Source: Oscillospiraceae bacterium (GTDB taxonomy: Bacteria > Bacillota > Clostridia > Oscillospirales > Oscillospiraceae). Taken from it: 38,981 nt of DNA. Positions 7,675-16,528 of this stretch are shown here, piece after piece. The position numbers were made by a program, and so were the translations under genes. Every line of letters starts with the position of its first letter. The first letter of the stretch is position 1. The DNA lies in assembly GCA_017397565.1 (NCBI GenBank), contig JAFQIL010000020.1:1-38981 (forward strand). The letters run 5' to 3'. The notes below the pieces were generated by a model, which worked only from the letters and a program-made list of their open reading frames with translations, searched no databases and had not been told where the DNA came from.

Positions 7675-8994
7675 ATGTCTATTAAGAACGAACTGATCCA
7701 AAAAATTCAAAACAAGACCCTGTCCATGGGTGTTTGCGGTCTTGGCTACGTGGGTCTACCCCTGGCAGTAGACAAGGCTAAGCACGGCTTCAAGACTATT
7801 GGTTTTGACGTGCAGCAAAGCAAGGTCGACATGGTCAATGCCGGCAAAAACTATATTGGTGACGTGGTGGATGCTGACCTGCAGGAGCTGGTAGCTTCCG
7901 GCATGCTTCGGGCAACCACGGATTTCTCCGAAGTCTGCAATGTAGACTTTATCGCCATCTGCGTCCCCACCCCTCTGGATGCCCACCAGCAGCCGGACAT
8001 CAGCTATGTCCGTTCCTCTGCGGAAGCCATCGCCAAGTATCTGAAAAAGGGTACTATGGTAGTTTTGGAGTCCACCACCTATCCCGGCACCACGGAAGAG
8101 CTGTTAAAGCCCATTTTGGAACAGGGCAGCGGCCTTGTTTGCGGTGAGGATTTCTATCTCGGCTTCTCCCCCGAGCGTGTGGATCCGGGCAACCTGATCT
8201 ACAAGACCAGCAACACCCCCAAGGTTGTGGGTGCCATTGGCGAGGATGCCATGGAGGTCATTTCCATGGTTTACCGGGCTATTTTGGACGGCGATGTACA
8301 CACCGTTTCTTCCCCCGCTGTGGCGGAAATGGAGAAGATCCTGGAAAACACCTACCGCAACATTAACATCGGTCTTGTGAATGAATTGGCCATTTTGTGC
8401 AACAAGATGGGTATCAACATTTGGGAAGTTATCGACGCTGCCAAGACCAAGCCCTACGGCTTCCAGGCCTTCTATCCCGGTCCGGGTCTGGGCGGTCACT
8501 GCATCCCTCTGGACCCCTACTACTTAAGCTGGAAGGCAAGAGAGTACGGCTTCCACACCAGCATGATCGAAGCTTCCATGATGATCAACGACCGGATGCC
8601 CGAATACACCGTAGAGCGGGCCGGCAAGATCCTGAACCGCTTTAAGAAGGCCCTTAACGGCTCCAAGGTGCTGGTTCTGGGCGTTGCCTACAAGCAGGAC
8701 ATTGATGACTATCGGGAAAGCCCCGCCATCCATGTCATTGAAGAGTTCCACAAGACCGGCGCAAATGTAGACTTCTTTGACCCCTACATTGCCAAGTACC
8801 GGGAAAAGGGTCAGTGGTTTGAAGGCCTCAAGGAAATCAGCACCGAGATTTTGAATCGGTACGATTTGGTCTGCATCACCACCGCCCACACCAATGTGGA
8901 CTACAACATGGTGGCAAACGCAGGCGTTCCCGTATTCGACTGCAAGAATGTTACTAAGAACATCGAGAATAAGGCCAATATCGAGGTGCTGTAA
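7675..8994 (+). CDS. wbpA: UDP-N-acetylglucosamine 6-dehydrogenase (WbpA-like)
   Basis: This is a nucleotide-sugar dehydrogenase (439 aa) that oxidises C6 of a UDP-sugar to the carboxylate with two NAD+, probably UDP-GlcNAc to UDP-GlcNAcA in this context. An N-terminal Rossmann domain has GVCGLGYVGLPLA. Further motifs are CVPTPL, ESTTYPGTTEE, GFSPERVDPGN and the catalytic cysteine in GPGLGGHCIPLDP (C276), with a C-terminal UDP-binding domain (VLGVAYKQDIDDYRESPA). The ATG is 2 bases after the previous stop and has GAGGAG about 7 bases upstream. Relatives oxidise UDP-Glc or UDP-ManNAc; the WbpBEDI-like neighbours point to UDP-GlcNAc. Confidence 0.9.
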   Translation: MSIKNELIQKIQNKTLSMGVCGLGYVGLPLAVDKAKHGFKTIGFDVQQSKVDMVNAGKNYIGDVVDADLQELVASGMLRATTDFSEVCNVDFIAICVPTPLDAHQQPDISYVRSSAEAIAKYLKKGTMVVLESTTYPGTTEELLKPILEQGSGLVCGEDFYLGFSPERVDPGNLIYKTSNTPKVVGAIGEDAMEVISMVYRAILDGDVHTVSSPAVAEMEKILENTYRNINIGLVNELAILCNKMGINIWEVIDAAKTKPYGFQAFYPGPGLGGHCIPLDPYYLSWKAREYGFHTSMIEASMMINDRMPEYTVERAGKILNRFKKALNGSKVLVLGVAYKQDIDDYRESPAIHVIEEFHKTGANVDFFDPYIAKYREKGQWFEGLKEISTEILNRYDLVCITTAHTNVDYNMVANAGVPVFDCKNVTKNIENKANIEVL

Positions 8995-10077
8995 ATGAAG
9001 AAAATCTGTTCGGTGGTGGGTGCCCGGCCTCAGTTTATCAAGCTGGCGGTGGTATCCCGGGTACTGAGAAAACACTATCACGAGGTGCTGATCCACACCG
9101 GTCAGCACTATGACCACAACATGTCTGATGTGTTTTTTGAGGAAATGGATATTCCCAAGCCCGACTATAATTTGGGCGTTTCCGGTGGCAGCCATGGCCA
9201 AATGACCGGACAGATGCTGATGAAGCTGGAGGAAGTATTCCTGAATGAGAAGCCCGACATGGTGCTGCTCTTTGGAGACACCAATTCCACTATGGCGGCG
9301 GCATTGGCGGCAGTCAAGCTCCACATCCCCATCTGCCATGTAGAAGCCGGCAACCGCTTCGGTACTCTGGAGAGTCCCGAGGAGGTCAACCGCACCGTTA
9401 CTGACCATCTTTCTGCCATAAATCTGCCCTGCACCGACTCCAGCTTGGTATTTTTGGAGAAAGAAGGCCTGGGAGAAAAGTCCACCGTGGTGGGCGATCC
9501 CATGTATGATGCCTTCTGCTACTATACAGAGCGTTTGGACGGCAGTGAACTGACAGAAATTCAGGATTTTGCCGGGAATACCGTTACATTACCCGAAAAA
9601 TTCTACTACATGACCTGCCACCGGCAGGAAAACACCGACACCGACGAAAAGCTGGACGGCATTTTTTCCGCTATGGAAGCGCTGCCCTATCCCACCGTCT
9701 ACCCGGTACATCCCCGTAACCACAACCGGGCAGAGCGTCTGTGCAACGCCAAGGGCTACAAAAACATCATTTTGACTCTGCCGGTGGGGTACAAAACCTC
9801 CATTTCTCTGGTGAACAAAGCAGAGAAAATCGTTACCGACTCCGGCGGTGTGCAAAGAGAGGCCTTCTTTGCCGGAAAGCCCTGTGTTACTGTACTGGAC
9901 TTTGTAGTCTGGCCCGAAACTATGCATGACGGCTGTAATGTGCTGGCAAAGCCCAACAAAGAGGATATTCTCACCAAGCTGAGCCGGGAAGTCATCTTTG
10001 ATCCCGCTTATCAGCCCTTCGGTGACGGACACAGTGCCGAAAAAATCGTTAAAATCATGAAGGAGTATCTGGCATGA
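8995..10077 (+). CDS. wecB/wbpI: Non-hydrolysing UDP-GlcNAc 2-epimerase family (WbpI/WecB-like)
   Basis: This is a C2 epimerase (360 aa) of the non-hydrolysing UDP-GlcNAc 2-epimerase family. It has the N-terminal SVVGARPQFIKLA motif, HTGQHYDHNMS, GDTNSTMAAA, HVEAGNRF, TCHRQENTD and the nucleotide-binding TDSGGVQREA. In the WbpABEDI context it most likely turns the gluco- into the manno-configured 2,3-diacetamido uronic acid nucleotide (WbpI role). A plain WecB role on UDP-GlcNAc is the alternative, and sequence family alone does not separate them. The ATG follows the preceding stop codon directly. The end overlaps the next gene as ATGA. Confidence 0.88.
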   Translation: MKKICSVVGARPQFIKLAVVSRVLRKHYHEVLIHTGQHYDHNMSDVFFEEMDIPKPDYNLGVSGGSHGQMTGQMLMKLEEVFLNEKPDMVLLFGDTNSTMAAALAAVKLHIPICHVEAGNRFGTLESPEEVNRTVTDHLSAINLPCTDSSLVFLEKEGLGEKSTVVGDPMYDAFCYYTERLDGSELTEIQDFAGNTVTLPEKFYYMTCHRQENTDTDEKLDGIFSAMEALPYPTVYPVHPRNHNRAERLCNAKGYKNIILTLPVGYKTSISLVNKAEKIVTDSGGVQREAFFAGKPCVTVLDFVVWPETMHDGCNVLAKPNKEDILTKLSREVIFDPAYQPFGDGHSAEKIVKIMKEYLA

Positions 10078-11204
10078 TCAAGGTTTGCCATGTTACCAGC
10101 GCCCATCCCAAAGAAGATGTGCGGATCTTTCATAAAGAATGTGTATCTTTAGCCAAAGCCGGCTACGATGTGACCCTGGTGCAGCACGGTGACAGCTATG
10201 AGAAAGACGGTGTGCACATTGTGGGCTTTGGGGCGGTAGCTTCCAACCGGATCAAACGGATGCTGTTCACTGCAAAAAATGCCTACAAGGCGGCATTGGC
10301 TGTGGATGCTGATCTCTATCATCTCCATGATCCGGAGTTGCTTCCCTTTGCTTTGAAGTTAAAGAAAAAAGGGAAAAAAGTTGTTTTCGACAGTCATGAG
10401 TTCTATGCCGAGCAGATCCTATATAAGCGGTATATCCCCCGCTTTCTGCGCCCCGTTGTTGCCAAGCTGTTTGACCGGAAGCAAAAGCGTATTTTCTGTA
10501 AGATCGACGGTCTTGTTTTTCCTTGCTTGGTAGAAGGACAAAACCCCTTTGAAGGCTACTGCCCCCGCATAGCCATCATCAACAATGTGCCCTTGCTTCA
10601 GGAACTGTACGATCATTACGATCCGTCTATCCCCAAAACCCCTCGCAGTGTCTGCCACATTGGCGGTCTGAACTTCAACCGGGGCATCACCAGTCTTGTC
10701 CATGCTGCGAATCTTACGGATTGCACCATATATTTGGGCGGAAAATTCGATTCTGCTGACTATGAAGCCCACCTTCGGACGCTTCCCGGTTTTTCCCGGG
10801 TGGAATATTTGGGACACTTAAATCGCCAACAGGTTTTGGAAACCCTGCAAAAAAGCCAGGTGGGTATCGCCACCTTGCTGAATGTGGGTCAGTATAACAA
10901 GCTGTGGAATCTTCCCACAAAAGTTTATGAATATATGGCCCTGGCCATCCCCTGCGTACTCAGCGACACCCCCTATATTCGTCAGGCGGCAGAAAAATAC
11001 CGCTTTGGCATCTGCGTAGACCCTGCTGACCCCCAGCAGATCGCCGCTGCCATCCGGCATCTTTTGGATCATCCGGAAGAAGCCAGACAGATGGGCGAAA
11101 ACGGTCGCCGGGCAGTCAAAGAAGAATTCAACTGGGGCATAGAAGAGAAAAAGCTTTTTGCCCTTTATGATGATCTGCTGAAGGAGGCCATCACCCGTGT
11201 GTAG
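10074..11204 (+). CDS. Family 4 glycosyltransferase
   Basis: This GT-B fold glycosyltransferase (376 aa) has an N-terminal acceptor domain starting VCHVTSAHPKEDVRIF, a conserved DSHEFYAEQ near residue 106, and a C-terminal donor domain with the family's glutamate-rich nucleotide-sugar motif (PTKVYEYMALAIPCV). It should act at the cytoplasmic membrane face on the growing lipid-linked repeat unit. The ATG overlaps the previous stop. Its 3' end carries the AGGAGG that serves the next gene, whose GTG lies 8 bases inside it. A second GT4 gene at 16590 shares the YDSHEF-type motif, suggesting related roles. Donor sugar unknown. Confidence 0.87.
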   Translation: MIKVCHVTSAHPKEDVRIFHKECVSLAKAGYDVTLVQHGDSYEKDGVHIVGFGAVASNRIKRMLFTAKNAYKAALAVDADLYHLHDPELLPFALKLKKKGKKVVFDSHEFYAEQILYKRYIPRFLRPVVAKLFDRKQKRIFCKIDGLVFPCLVEGQNPFEGYCPRIAIINNVPLLQELYDHYDPSIPKTPRSVCHIGGLNFNRGITSLVHAANLTDCTIYLGGKFDSADYEAHLRTLPGFSRVEYLGHLNRQQVLETLQKSQVGIATLLNVGQYNKLWNLPTKVYEYMALAIPCVLSDTPYIRQAAEKYRFGICVDPADPQQIAAAIRHLLDHPEEARQMGENGRRAVKEEFNWGIEEKKLFALYDDLLKEAITRV

Positions 11205-12855
11205 TTTTTCTCTCGACAATTGGATCAACCGCCCTAACAATTATCAGGTTTCCGAAAATGAAGCATATATCATTTGGTGCTCAGGCATTGTTATTGTAGA
11301 AAACCAGCCCTGTGACCTTTTGTCTTTAGCCCAGCGCGCACACCGTGATCAGTTGGATTACAACACACTGGCAGGTAACTTTAAACTGGTTATTTACATT
11401 AAGCAGGAACAGAGTTATTTGTTTTTCGGAGACAACTCAGGAAGCCAGTTTTTGTTTATCGATGACGAAAACGCGCGTTTTTCCGACAGTCTTCTTGCGT
11501 TACGGGCGCAACGCGGCACAACTGCACAGCCAAACTTGAATGCTGTTGCGGATTTGGTAGAATTTGACCGTATTTTTGGTGAAAAAACCCTCGTTGCCGG
11601 CATCCGAAAAACCTGCGCAGAGTATTACTACCGTTTTTGCGGGGGCAAATTTGCTTCTTTCGACAAAAAGCTGCCTTCTTTTTCTGAAATGTCCCCTGAT
11701 ATACAGTTTGATAATGTTCTCGCCCCAATTCTCGCCTCTGTACAAGAGGAAAAAATTTGTGCTGTTTGCACCGGTGGTACGGACAGCCGTGTCATTCTGA
11801 GCGGGCTTGTAGCCCACAACATCTCCCCAAAATTACTGCTGACAGGTCATTCCGACAACCCCGACATCCCCATCGCGCAAAAAATCGCAGACACCCTGAA
11901 GCTCCCGTTAACACTTGTTCCATTCCACGAACAAGAAGCAAATTGGCTGGAGAAAAGTTTTTGTTTTTTGGACGGCGGGTATGATGTAGTGCTTGGTTAC
12001 CGTCATCTAAAAAAGGCCCGTCTTGTAAATTCCGAGGGTTATGTGGCTGAATTCGGCGGTGTTGGCGGTGAATTTTATAAAAACAGCTTTTGTCTGCCTT
12101 TCCGCAACGGACATATTCGTAATAAGAAAAAACATCTGCGACGGATTCTCTGTGGAAACGGAAACGCCAACCGTGCCTGCTTTGCAGACGCGCTTCGCAA
12201 AGCAAAACAGGAAAATGCTGATTTTTTTGAAGATTTGATCCAAAAGGGATCTCAGGAACACAGTTTGTTGGCTGCCTGCAATTATGTTGGTTTGGAAATG
12301 ATAAAAAGCAGCTCCGGAGCGATTACAAACGGCTATGCCTCTGTTTGTTGTAAAGTGGACCCTTTGGTAGACCGTCGCTTGATCGGCACTGTTTCCCATA
12401 AGCATCCCTGGACCCTTTCCATGCATTTATGGCAACGAAAACAGATTGCCAAACACTGCCCTAAGTTGTCTGATATCCCCACAGACCAAGGGTATTCCTG
12501 TACTGTGAAACCCATGTTCTTAACCAAAGAGCGTTTGAAAAAGCTATACTTTTACGCAGAACGCATTGGTGCAAGGGTTTTGCGTAAATTCGGGTTGCGG
12601 TATCGCGATGCCGCCCCACACTACTGGGATATTGACTATAAAAATGCCAGAGAAGACCCGCTTTGGGCAGCTTCCGTAGAATATTGTAAATCAGTTGGTA
12701 TTTTACGCAGTAATGTTCAGGATACAGAAATCCCCCTTGCGCAAACCGGTATCCTGTTGCAAATTGGTATGCTGTTTCATGAGAATTTTCAGAATACCTA
12801 TCTAAAATACAACCAATCTTTTCTAAACGAAAACAATTCAGGAGGTCTATTATGA
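11197..12855 (+). CDS. Asparagine-synthetase-like amide-forming protein with reduced glutaminase domain
   Basis: This AsnB-family protein (552 aa) has a shortened N-terminal class-II amidotransferase-like domain and an ATP-pyrophosphatase domain. The PP-loop appears as CTGGTDSR (residues 191-198) in place of the usual SGGLDS. DPLVDRRLIG matches the family's PFLDRRL segment. A GTG start overlapping the previous gene by 8 bases has a perfect AAGGAGG 9 bases upstream, and it places a cysteine at position 2, where active glutaminases keep their nucleophile. However, the usual HRGPDG, RLSI and NGEIYN glutamine-site motifs are absent, so glutaminase activity is doubtful. AsnB-like proteins in polysaccharide loci can amidate uronic acids (WbpS/WbqG type). 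By eye it is more A/T-rich than its neighbours, hinting at separate acquisition. Confidence 0.72.
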   Translation: MCSFSLDNWINRPNNYQVSENEAYIIWCSGIVIVENQPCDLLSLAQRAHRDQLDYNTLAGNFKLVIYIKQEQSYLFFGDNSGSQFLFIDDENARFSDSLLALRAQRGTTAQPNLNAVADLVEFDRIFGEKTLVAGIRKTCAEYYYRFCGGKFASFDKKLPSFSEMSPDIQFDNVLAPILASVQEEKICAVCTGGTDSRVILSGLVAHNISPKLLLTGHSDNPDIPIAQKIADTLKLPLTLVPFHEQEANWLEKSFCFLDGGYDVVLGYRHLKKARLVNSEGYVAEFGGVGGEFYKNSFCLPFRNGHIRNKKKHLRRILCGNGNANRACFADALRKAKQENADFFEDLIQKGSQEHSLLAACNYVGLEMIKSSSGAITNGYASVCCKVDPLVDRRLIGTVSHKHPWTLSMHLWQRKQIAKHCPKLSDIPTDQGYSCTVKPMFLTKERLKKLYFYAERIGARVLRKFGLRYRDAAPHYWDIDYKNAREDPLWAASVEYCKSVGILRSNVQDTEIPLAQTGILLQIGMLFHENFQNTYLKYNQSFLNENNSGGLL

Positions 12856-13931
12856 ATTACGCACTGATCGGCTGTGGCAGAATCGCCACCAACCATATCA
12901 AAGCCGCTGTCAACAACAAGCTGAACATTGTCGCTGTCTGCGATGTCCTGCCCGAGGCTATGGAGGCGTTGCTTGCCAAGCACGGTCTGGAAAAGGATAC
13001 CTCCATCAAGCGCTACACCGACTACAAGCAGATGCTCGCCGAAAACGACATCACTTTGGCATCCATCGCCACCGAAAGCGGTATTCATGCCGAGATTGCT
13101 CTGCACTGCATTGACAACGGTGTGAATGTGATTATCGAAAAGCCCATGGCTATGTCTATCGATGACGCAGAGGAGATCATCCGCCGCAGCGAAGCAAAGG
13201 GCGTGAAGGTTTCCGCCTGCCACCAGAACCGGTTCAACATTGCCATTCAGGAGCTGCGTCAGGCTGTGGAAGCCGGCCGCTTCGGCAAGCTGTCCCACGG
13301 CTCTATTCATGTTCGCTGGAACCGGAACCAGGACTACTACACCCAGGCTCCCTGGCGTGGCACCTGGGCTCAGGATGGTGGCTGTCTGATGAACCAGTGC
13401 ATCCACGGCATTGATCTGCTTCGCTGGATGATGGGCGATGAGGTTGAGGAAGTTTACGGTGTGACCCAGCAGCAGTTCCACGACTACTTAGAGTGCGAAG
13501 ACATCGGCATGGCTGTTGTAAAATTTAAAAACGGCGCTGTCGGCACCATTGAAGGCACTACCAACGTCTATCCCAGAAATCTGGAGGAGACTCTGTACCT
13601 GTTCGGTGAAACCGGCACCGTCAAGATTGGCGGCACCTCCACCAACAACATTGATGTTTGGAATTTTACTCAGGAGAGCGAAGCTGACCAGAAGAACAAG
13701 GGTCTGCAGGAAGCTACCTCCAACGTTTACGGCAACGGCCACACCAGCCTGTTTGCCGATATGATGGATGCCATCGAGCATAACCGCAAGCCCTATGTGG
13801 ATGCTGTTGCCGGCAGAAACGCTTTGGAAATGATCCTTGCCATCTATCAGTCTGCCGCCACCGGCAAGCCCGTGAAGCTGCCGCTTTCCGGCGTTGCCTC
13901 CACCGACTTTACCGGGAGATTTGACAAATGA
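12852..13931 (+). CDS. wbpB: UDP-N-acetylglucosaminuronate 3-oxidoreductase (WbpB-like, Gfo/Idh/MocA family)
   Basis: This NAD-dependent oxidoreductase (359 aa) would oxidise C3 of UDP-GlcNAcA, giving the 3-keto sugar that the WbpE-like enzyme aminates. The Rossmann start YALIGCGRIA, the family motif IEKPMAMS (near residue 97) and the WbpB/WlbA-style WRGTWAQDGG...NQCIHGIDLL block (near residues 165-190) are all present. AGGAGG lies 7 bases upstream, and the start overlaps the previous stop as ATGA. It sits 5 kb from the other pathway genes, separated by a glycosyltransferase and the AsnB-like gene, but within the same operon. Without that context it would only be called a sugar oxidoreductase. 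Confidence 0.85.
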   Translation: MNYALIGCGRIATNHIKAAVNNKLNIVAVCDVLPEAMEALLAKHGLEKDTSIKRYTDYKQMLAENDITLASIATESGIHAEIALHCIDNGVNVIIEKPMAMSIDDAEEIIRRSEAKGVKVSACHQNRFNIAIQELRQAVEAGRFGKLSHGSIHVRWNRNQDYYTQAPWRGTWAQDGGCLMNQCIHGIDLLRWMMGDEVEEVYGVTQQQFHDYLECEDIGMAVVKFKNGAVGTIEGTTNVYPRNLEETLYLFGETGTVKIGGTSTNNIDVWNFTQESEADQKNKGLQEATSNVYGNGHTSLFADMMDAIEHNRKPYVDAVAGRNALEMILAIYQSAATGKPVKLPLSGVASTDFTGRFDK

Positions 13932-15058
13932 GCGAGTATCAGATCTGCAAGCGTTGCGTGATGGATACCATCGGTGATCCCAATATCACCTTTGACAAAG
14001 AGGGATATTGCAATTACTGTACAGATGGTTTGATCAGACTGAACTCTATGAATTTCCCAACAGATATGTCTAAAGTGGAAACGCTGTTTCAGAAAATCAA
14101 GGACGATTGTAAGGATGATCCTTATGATTGTCTTGTGGGCGTTTCCGGTGGATTAGATAGTTCCTACATTATCTATCTGGGACATAAATTTGGCCTGCGG
14201 ATGCTGGGAATCCATATTGATGACGGTTTGGACACCGAGCTGGCCAAAAAGAACATTCAGCAACTGTGTGAAAAGGCTCACTTAGAGTTAGTCAATGTGC
14301 AGCCCGATCCGGAGCAATATCGGGATCTTACCTTATCCTTTTTCAAGGCTGGTGTTCCCAACCTAGCAATTCCTCAGGATAATTTGATCCTGGCGGCATT
14401 AACAGACACTGTAAAGAAATATCATCTTCGGTATTTGCTCCACGGAAGCAACGCTTCTATGGAAGGGATCCTACAGAGTGGAAACACCTACACTGCAGCA
14501 GATGATGTGCATATCCGTGCCATTCAAAAACAGTTCAGCGGAAAGCCCATCGACAAGCTGCGACTACTGACTACATTTGAAAATAGCATTTTAAGACATT
14601 TCCGCAGAGATGTGATTCGTGTCACGCCCCTGAATTTGATGGATTACCGTTTTGACGTTGCTGTAAAGGAGCTTCATGATTTCTGCGGCTACGAATACTA
14701 CGGTGCAAAGCATCACGAGTCTGTGCTGACCCGGTTTATGCAATGCTGGTATCTGCCTGAAAAGTTTGAAGCGGATAAGCGAAAATCCCACTTATCCAGT
14801 TTGATCATTTCCGGTCAGATGACCCGGGAGGAAGCACTGGACAAGCTGGCTCAGCCCAAATACCCTTCCGAAGAAATGAAAGAAGCCGATTTTAATACAT
14901 TGGCAGCATTTTTAGGCATTCCCCGGAAAGAATTTGACTTGCTGATCGCACAGCCTGCACATTCTCATGATGAATACCCCAAGTCGTTTGTTTCCAACAA
15001 ACTAGTTCCGGCGCTTCTGAACATCAGAACGAAGCTTCACAGAAAGAATCGGTCCTGA
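13928..15058 (+). CDS. wbpG: N-acetyl sugar amidotransferase (WbpG/PseA family)
   Basis: This is an ATP-pyrophosphatase-type amidotransferase (376 aa) of the family that turns an acetamido group on a sugar nucleotide into an acetamidino group. The N-terminus has a CxxC...CxxC zinc-type arrangement (CKRC, then CNYC at about residues 7-33). The PP-loop GVSGGLDSS lies at about residues 71-79, followed by a LLHGSNASMEG segment. It overlaps the WbpB-like gene as ATGA, which ties it to the diacetamido-uronic acid pathway. In Pseudomonas the homologue works with HisH- and HisF-like partners that supply ammonia. None is present here, and the nearby AsnB-like protein is a possible but unproven substitute. 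Codon use looks more A/T-rich than that of the WbpB-like gene. Confidence 0.85.
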   Translation: MSEYQICKRCVMDTIGDPNITFDKEGYCNYCTDGLIRLNSMNFPTDMSKVETLFQKIKDDCKDDPYDCLVGVSGGLDSSYIIYLGHKFGLRMLGIHIDDGLDTELAKKNIQQLCEKAHLELVNVQPDPEQYRDLTLSFFKAGVPNLAIPQDNLILAALTDTVKKYHLRYLLHGSNASMEGILQSGNTYTAADDVHIRAIQKQFSGKPIDKLRLLTTFENSILRHFRRDVIRVTPLNLMDYRFDVAVKELHDFCGYEYYGAKHHESVLTRFMQCWYLPEKFEADKRKSHLSSLIISGQMTREEALDKLAQPKYPSEEMKEADFNTLAAFLGIPRKEFDLLIAQPAHSHDEYPKSFVSNKLVPALLNIRTKLHRKNRS

Positions 15059-15145
15059 TGCAGGTATGTTTCGGTCTTACCTTCAGCATCAGGTTCACAA
15101 GCACAAACAACCTCACAATACCACATCAAAGGAAGCGTGGATAAC

Positions 15146-16528
15146 ATGAAAGACACCTTTACTATGAAAGAACTGGCAGCCATATTGGTACGCCGTGGCA
15201 AAATAGTTCTGATTTTTGCGGTGATATTTGCTCTGCTGCTGGGCGGATGGCAAGGTTTCAAGCTGTTGGAAGCTGCCAAAGCCCCCAAAAACAGCCCTGC
15301 GCAAATTGAGGACCGTTACGAAAAAGCTTTGAAAGCTTATCAAGAAGAAAGAGCTCACCTCGAAAGACAGGTTGCCGACAAGCAAAAGCAGCTGGATAAT
15401 CAGATCGCCTACAATGAAGAAAGCTTACTGATGAAAATAGATCCGCTGAATAAGACGGTTACAACCATCCACCTGATGATTTCCGGACTGGACAACGAGG
15501 AATTGAACCAAATGTTCCTGACGGAAACCCTTGCCATTGACTATGCCATTGGCCGCATTCAAAAGCAGTATTCTCTCTATTGGGACAGAATCACCTTGCA
15601 AAAAGAGTTGACAGGAACACCCTATAGGGGTGTGGAAGAAAAGTATATTCAGGAAGTGGTTGTGTTCTCCATCAGTTCTTCCGGCGGTGGATACATGACG
15701 ATTTCTGTAACCGCGGAAACAGAAGAAATCAGCAATCAGGTGGCGCAAACACTTTTGCATACTCTGTTGGAATACCAGCCTACTGTGGTCAAAAACTCCT
15801 TTGATCATCAGATCTCCCTGGTTTCTCAATCCACAAAAATTGAAATTGACGAAGAACTGGAAAAGAGCCAAAATGCCAATTTGGAAAAAGTAAAAGGCTA
15901 TCAGACAGAGCTGGCTGCTCTGAAAGAATCTTTGGCCGCCCTGGCAGAACCTTCTCGCGATGCCGCCATCACCACCGGAATGATCCTGAAGGGAACCGTC
16001 AAATACATGGTGCTGGGCGCAGCATTAGGCCTCGTTCTGAGTGTGGTTTGGGTTGTTCTATCCTATCTTTTCCGCAACCGTGTGGAGCTGTCCCGTCATT
16101 TGGCACAGGTTCTTACCGTGCCTATGTTGGGCGCAGCTTCCGCCCAAAAGGGACTGTTCCGTCCTTTGGCCGACAAAATCCTGGGTGAGCGGATTTGGAA
16201 AGATGATGCCCAGGCGTTGGCATATCTGTCTGCCAACGCGTCCGCACATTTGCCTGCAAATGCCACAATCGCACTGCTGACTACCCTGCCCTTTGATCAG
16301 GCATCCTCTGAAGTACAGCCTTTGGTAGATGCGTTGGGCAACCAAGGCTTCCAGATTCGCTTTGTAGAAGATGCCGGGCGTAATTCCTTGGCCGTCCATG
16401 CAATTCAGGAAAGCGACTGTGTGATTCTGGCGGAGCGTTGCGGTGCATCCCGCTGGAGCGCCATTGCGGATATCCACGCGCTGGCGGAGAGCTTGGATTC
16501 CCCGGTAAAGGGCTTTGTACTAATTTGA
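15146..16528 (+). CDS. Wzz/CpsC-like chain-length protein with kinase-like tail lacking a P-loop
   Basis: This polysaccharide co-polymerase (460 aa) would control chain length and export with the Wzy polymerase. Transmembrane segments lie at about residues 18-38 and 285-308, enclosing a largely helical extracytoplasmic region rich in E, K and Q. The cytoplasmic C-terminus (about residues 345-460) follows the order of a bacterial tyrosine-kinase (CpsD/YwqD) fold: a beta strand IALLTTLPF, helix, FVEDAG, a DCVILAERCG strand and a final VKGFVLI strand. The Walker A GKST is missing and replaced by DQASSEV, so it cannot bind ATP in the usual way. No separate kinase or tyrosine phosphatase gene is in the operon. 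ATG 15146 is preferred to GTG 15137 by its spacing from GGAAG. Confidence 0.72.
   Translation: MKDTFTMKELAAILVRRGKIVLIFAVIFALLLGGWQGFKLLEAAKAPKNSPAQIEDRYEKALKAYQEERAHLERQVADKQKQLDNQIAYNEESLLMKIDPLNKTVTTIHLMISGLDNEELNQMFLTETLAIDYAIGRIQKQYSLYWDRITLQKELTGTPYRGVEEKYIQEVVVFSISSSGGGYMTISVTAETEEISNQVAQTLLHTLLEYQPTVVKNSFDHQISLVSQSTKIEIDEELEKSQNANLEKVKGYQTELAALKESLAALAEPSRDAAITTGMILKGTVKYMVLGAALGLVLSVVWVVLSYLFRNRVELSRHLAQVLTVPMLGAASAQKGLFRPLADKILGERIWKDDAQALAYLSANASAHLPANATIALLTTLPFDQASSEVQPLVDALGNQGFQIRFVEDAGRNSLAVHAIQESDCVILAERCGASRWSAIADIHALAESLDSPVKGFVLI

Noticed and set aside
8524..9408. Minus-strand open frame of 294 codons spanning the dehydrogenase/epimerase junction
   Set aside because: It crosses two genes with strong family motifs, lacks a ribosome site and reads as an antisense shadow.
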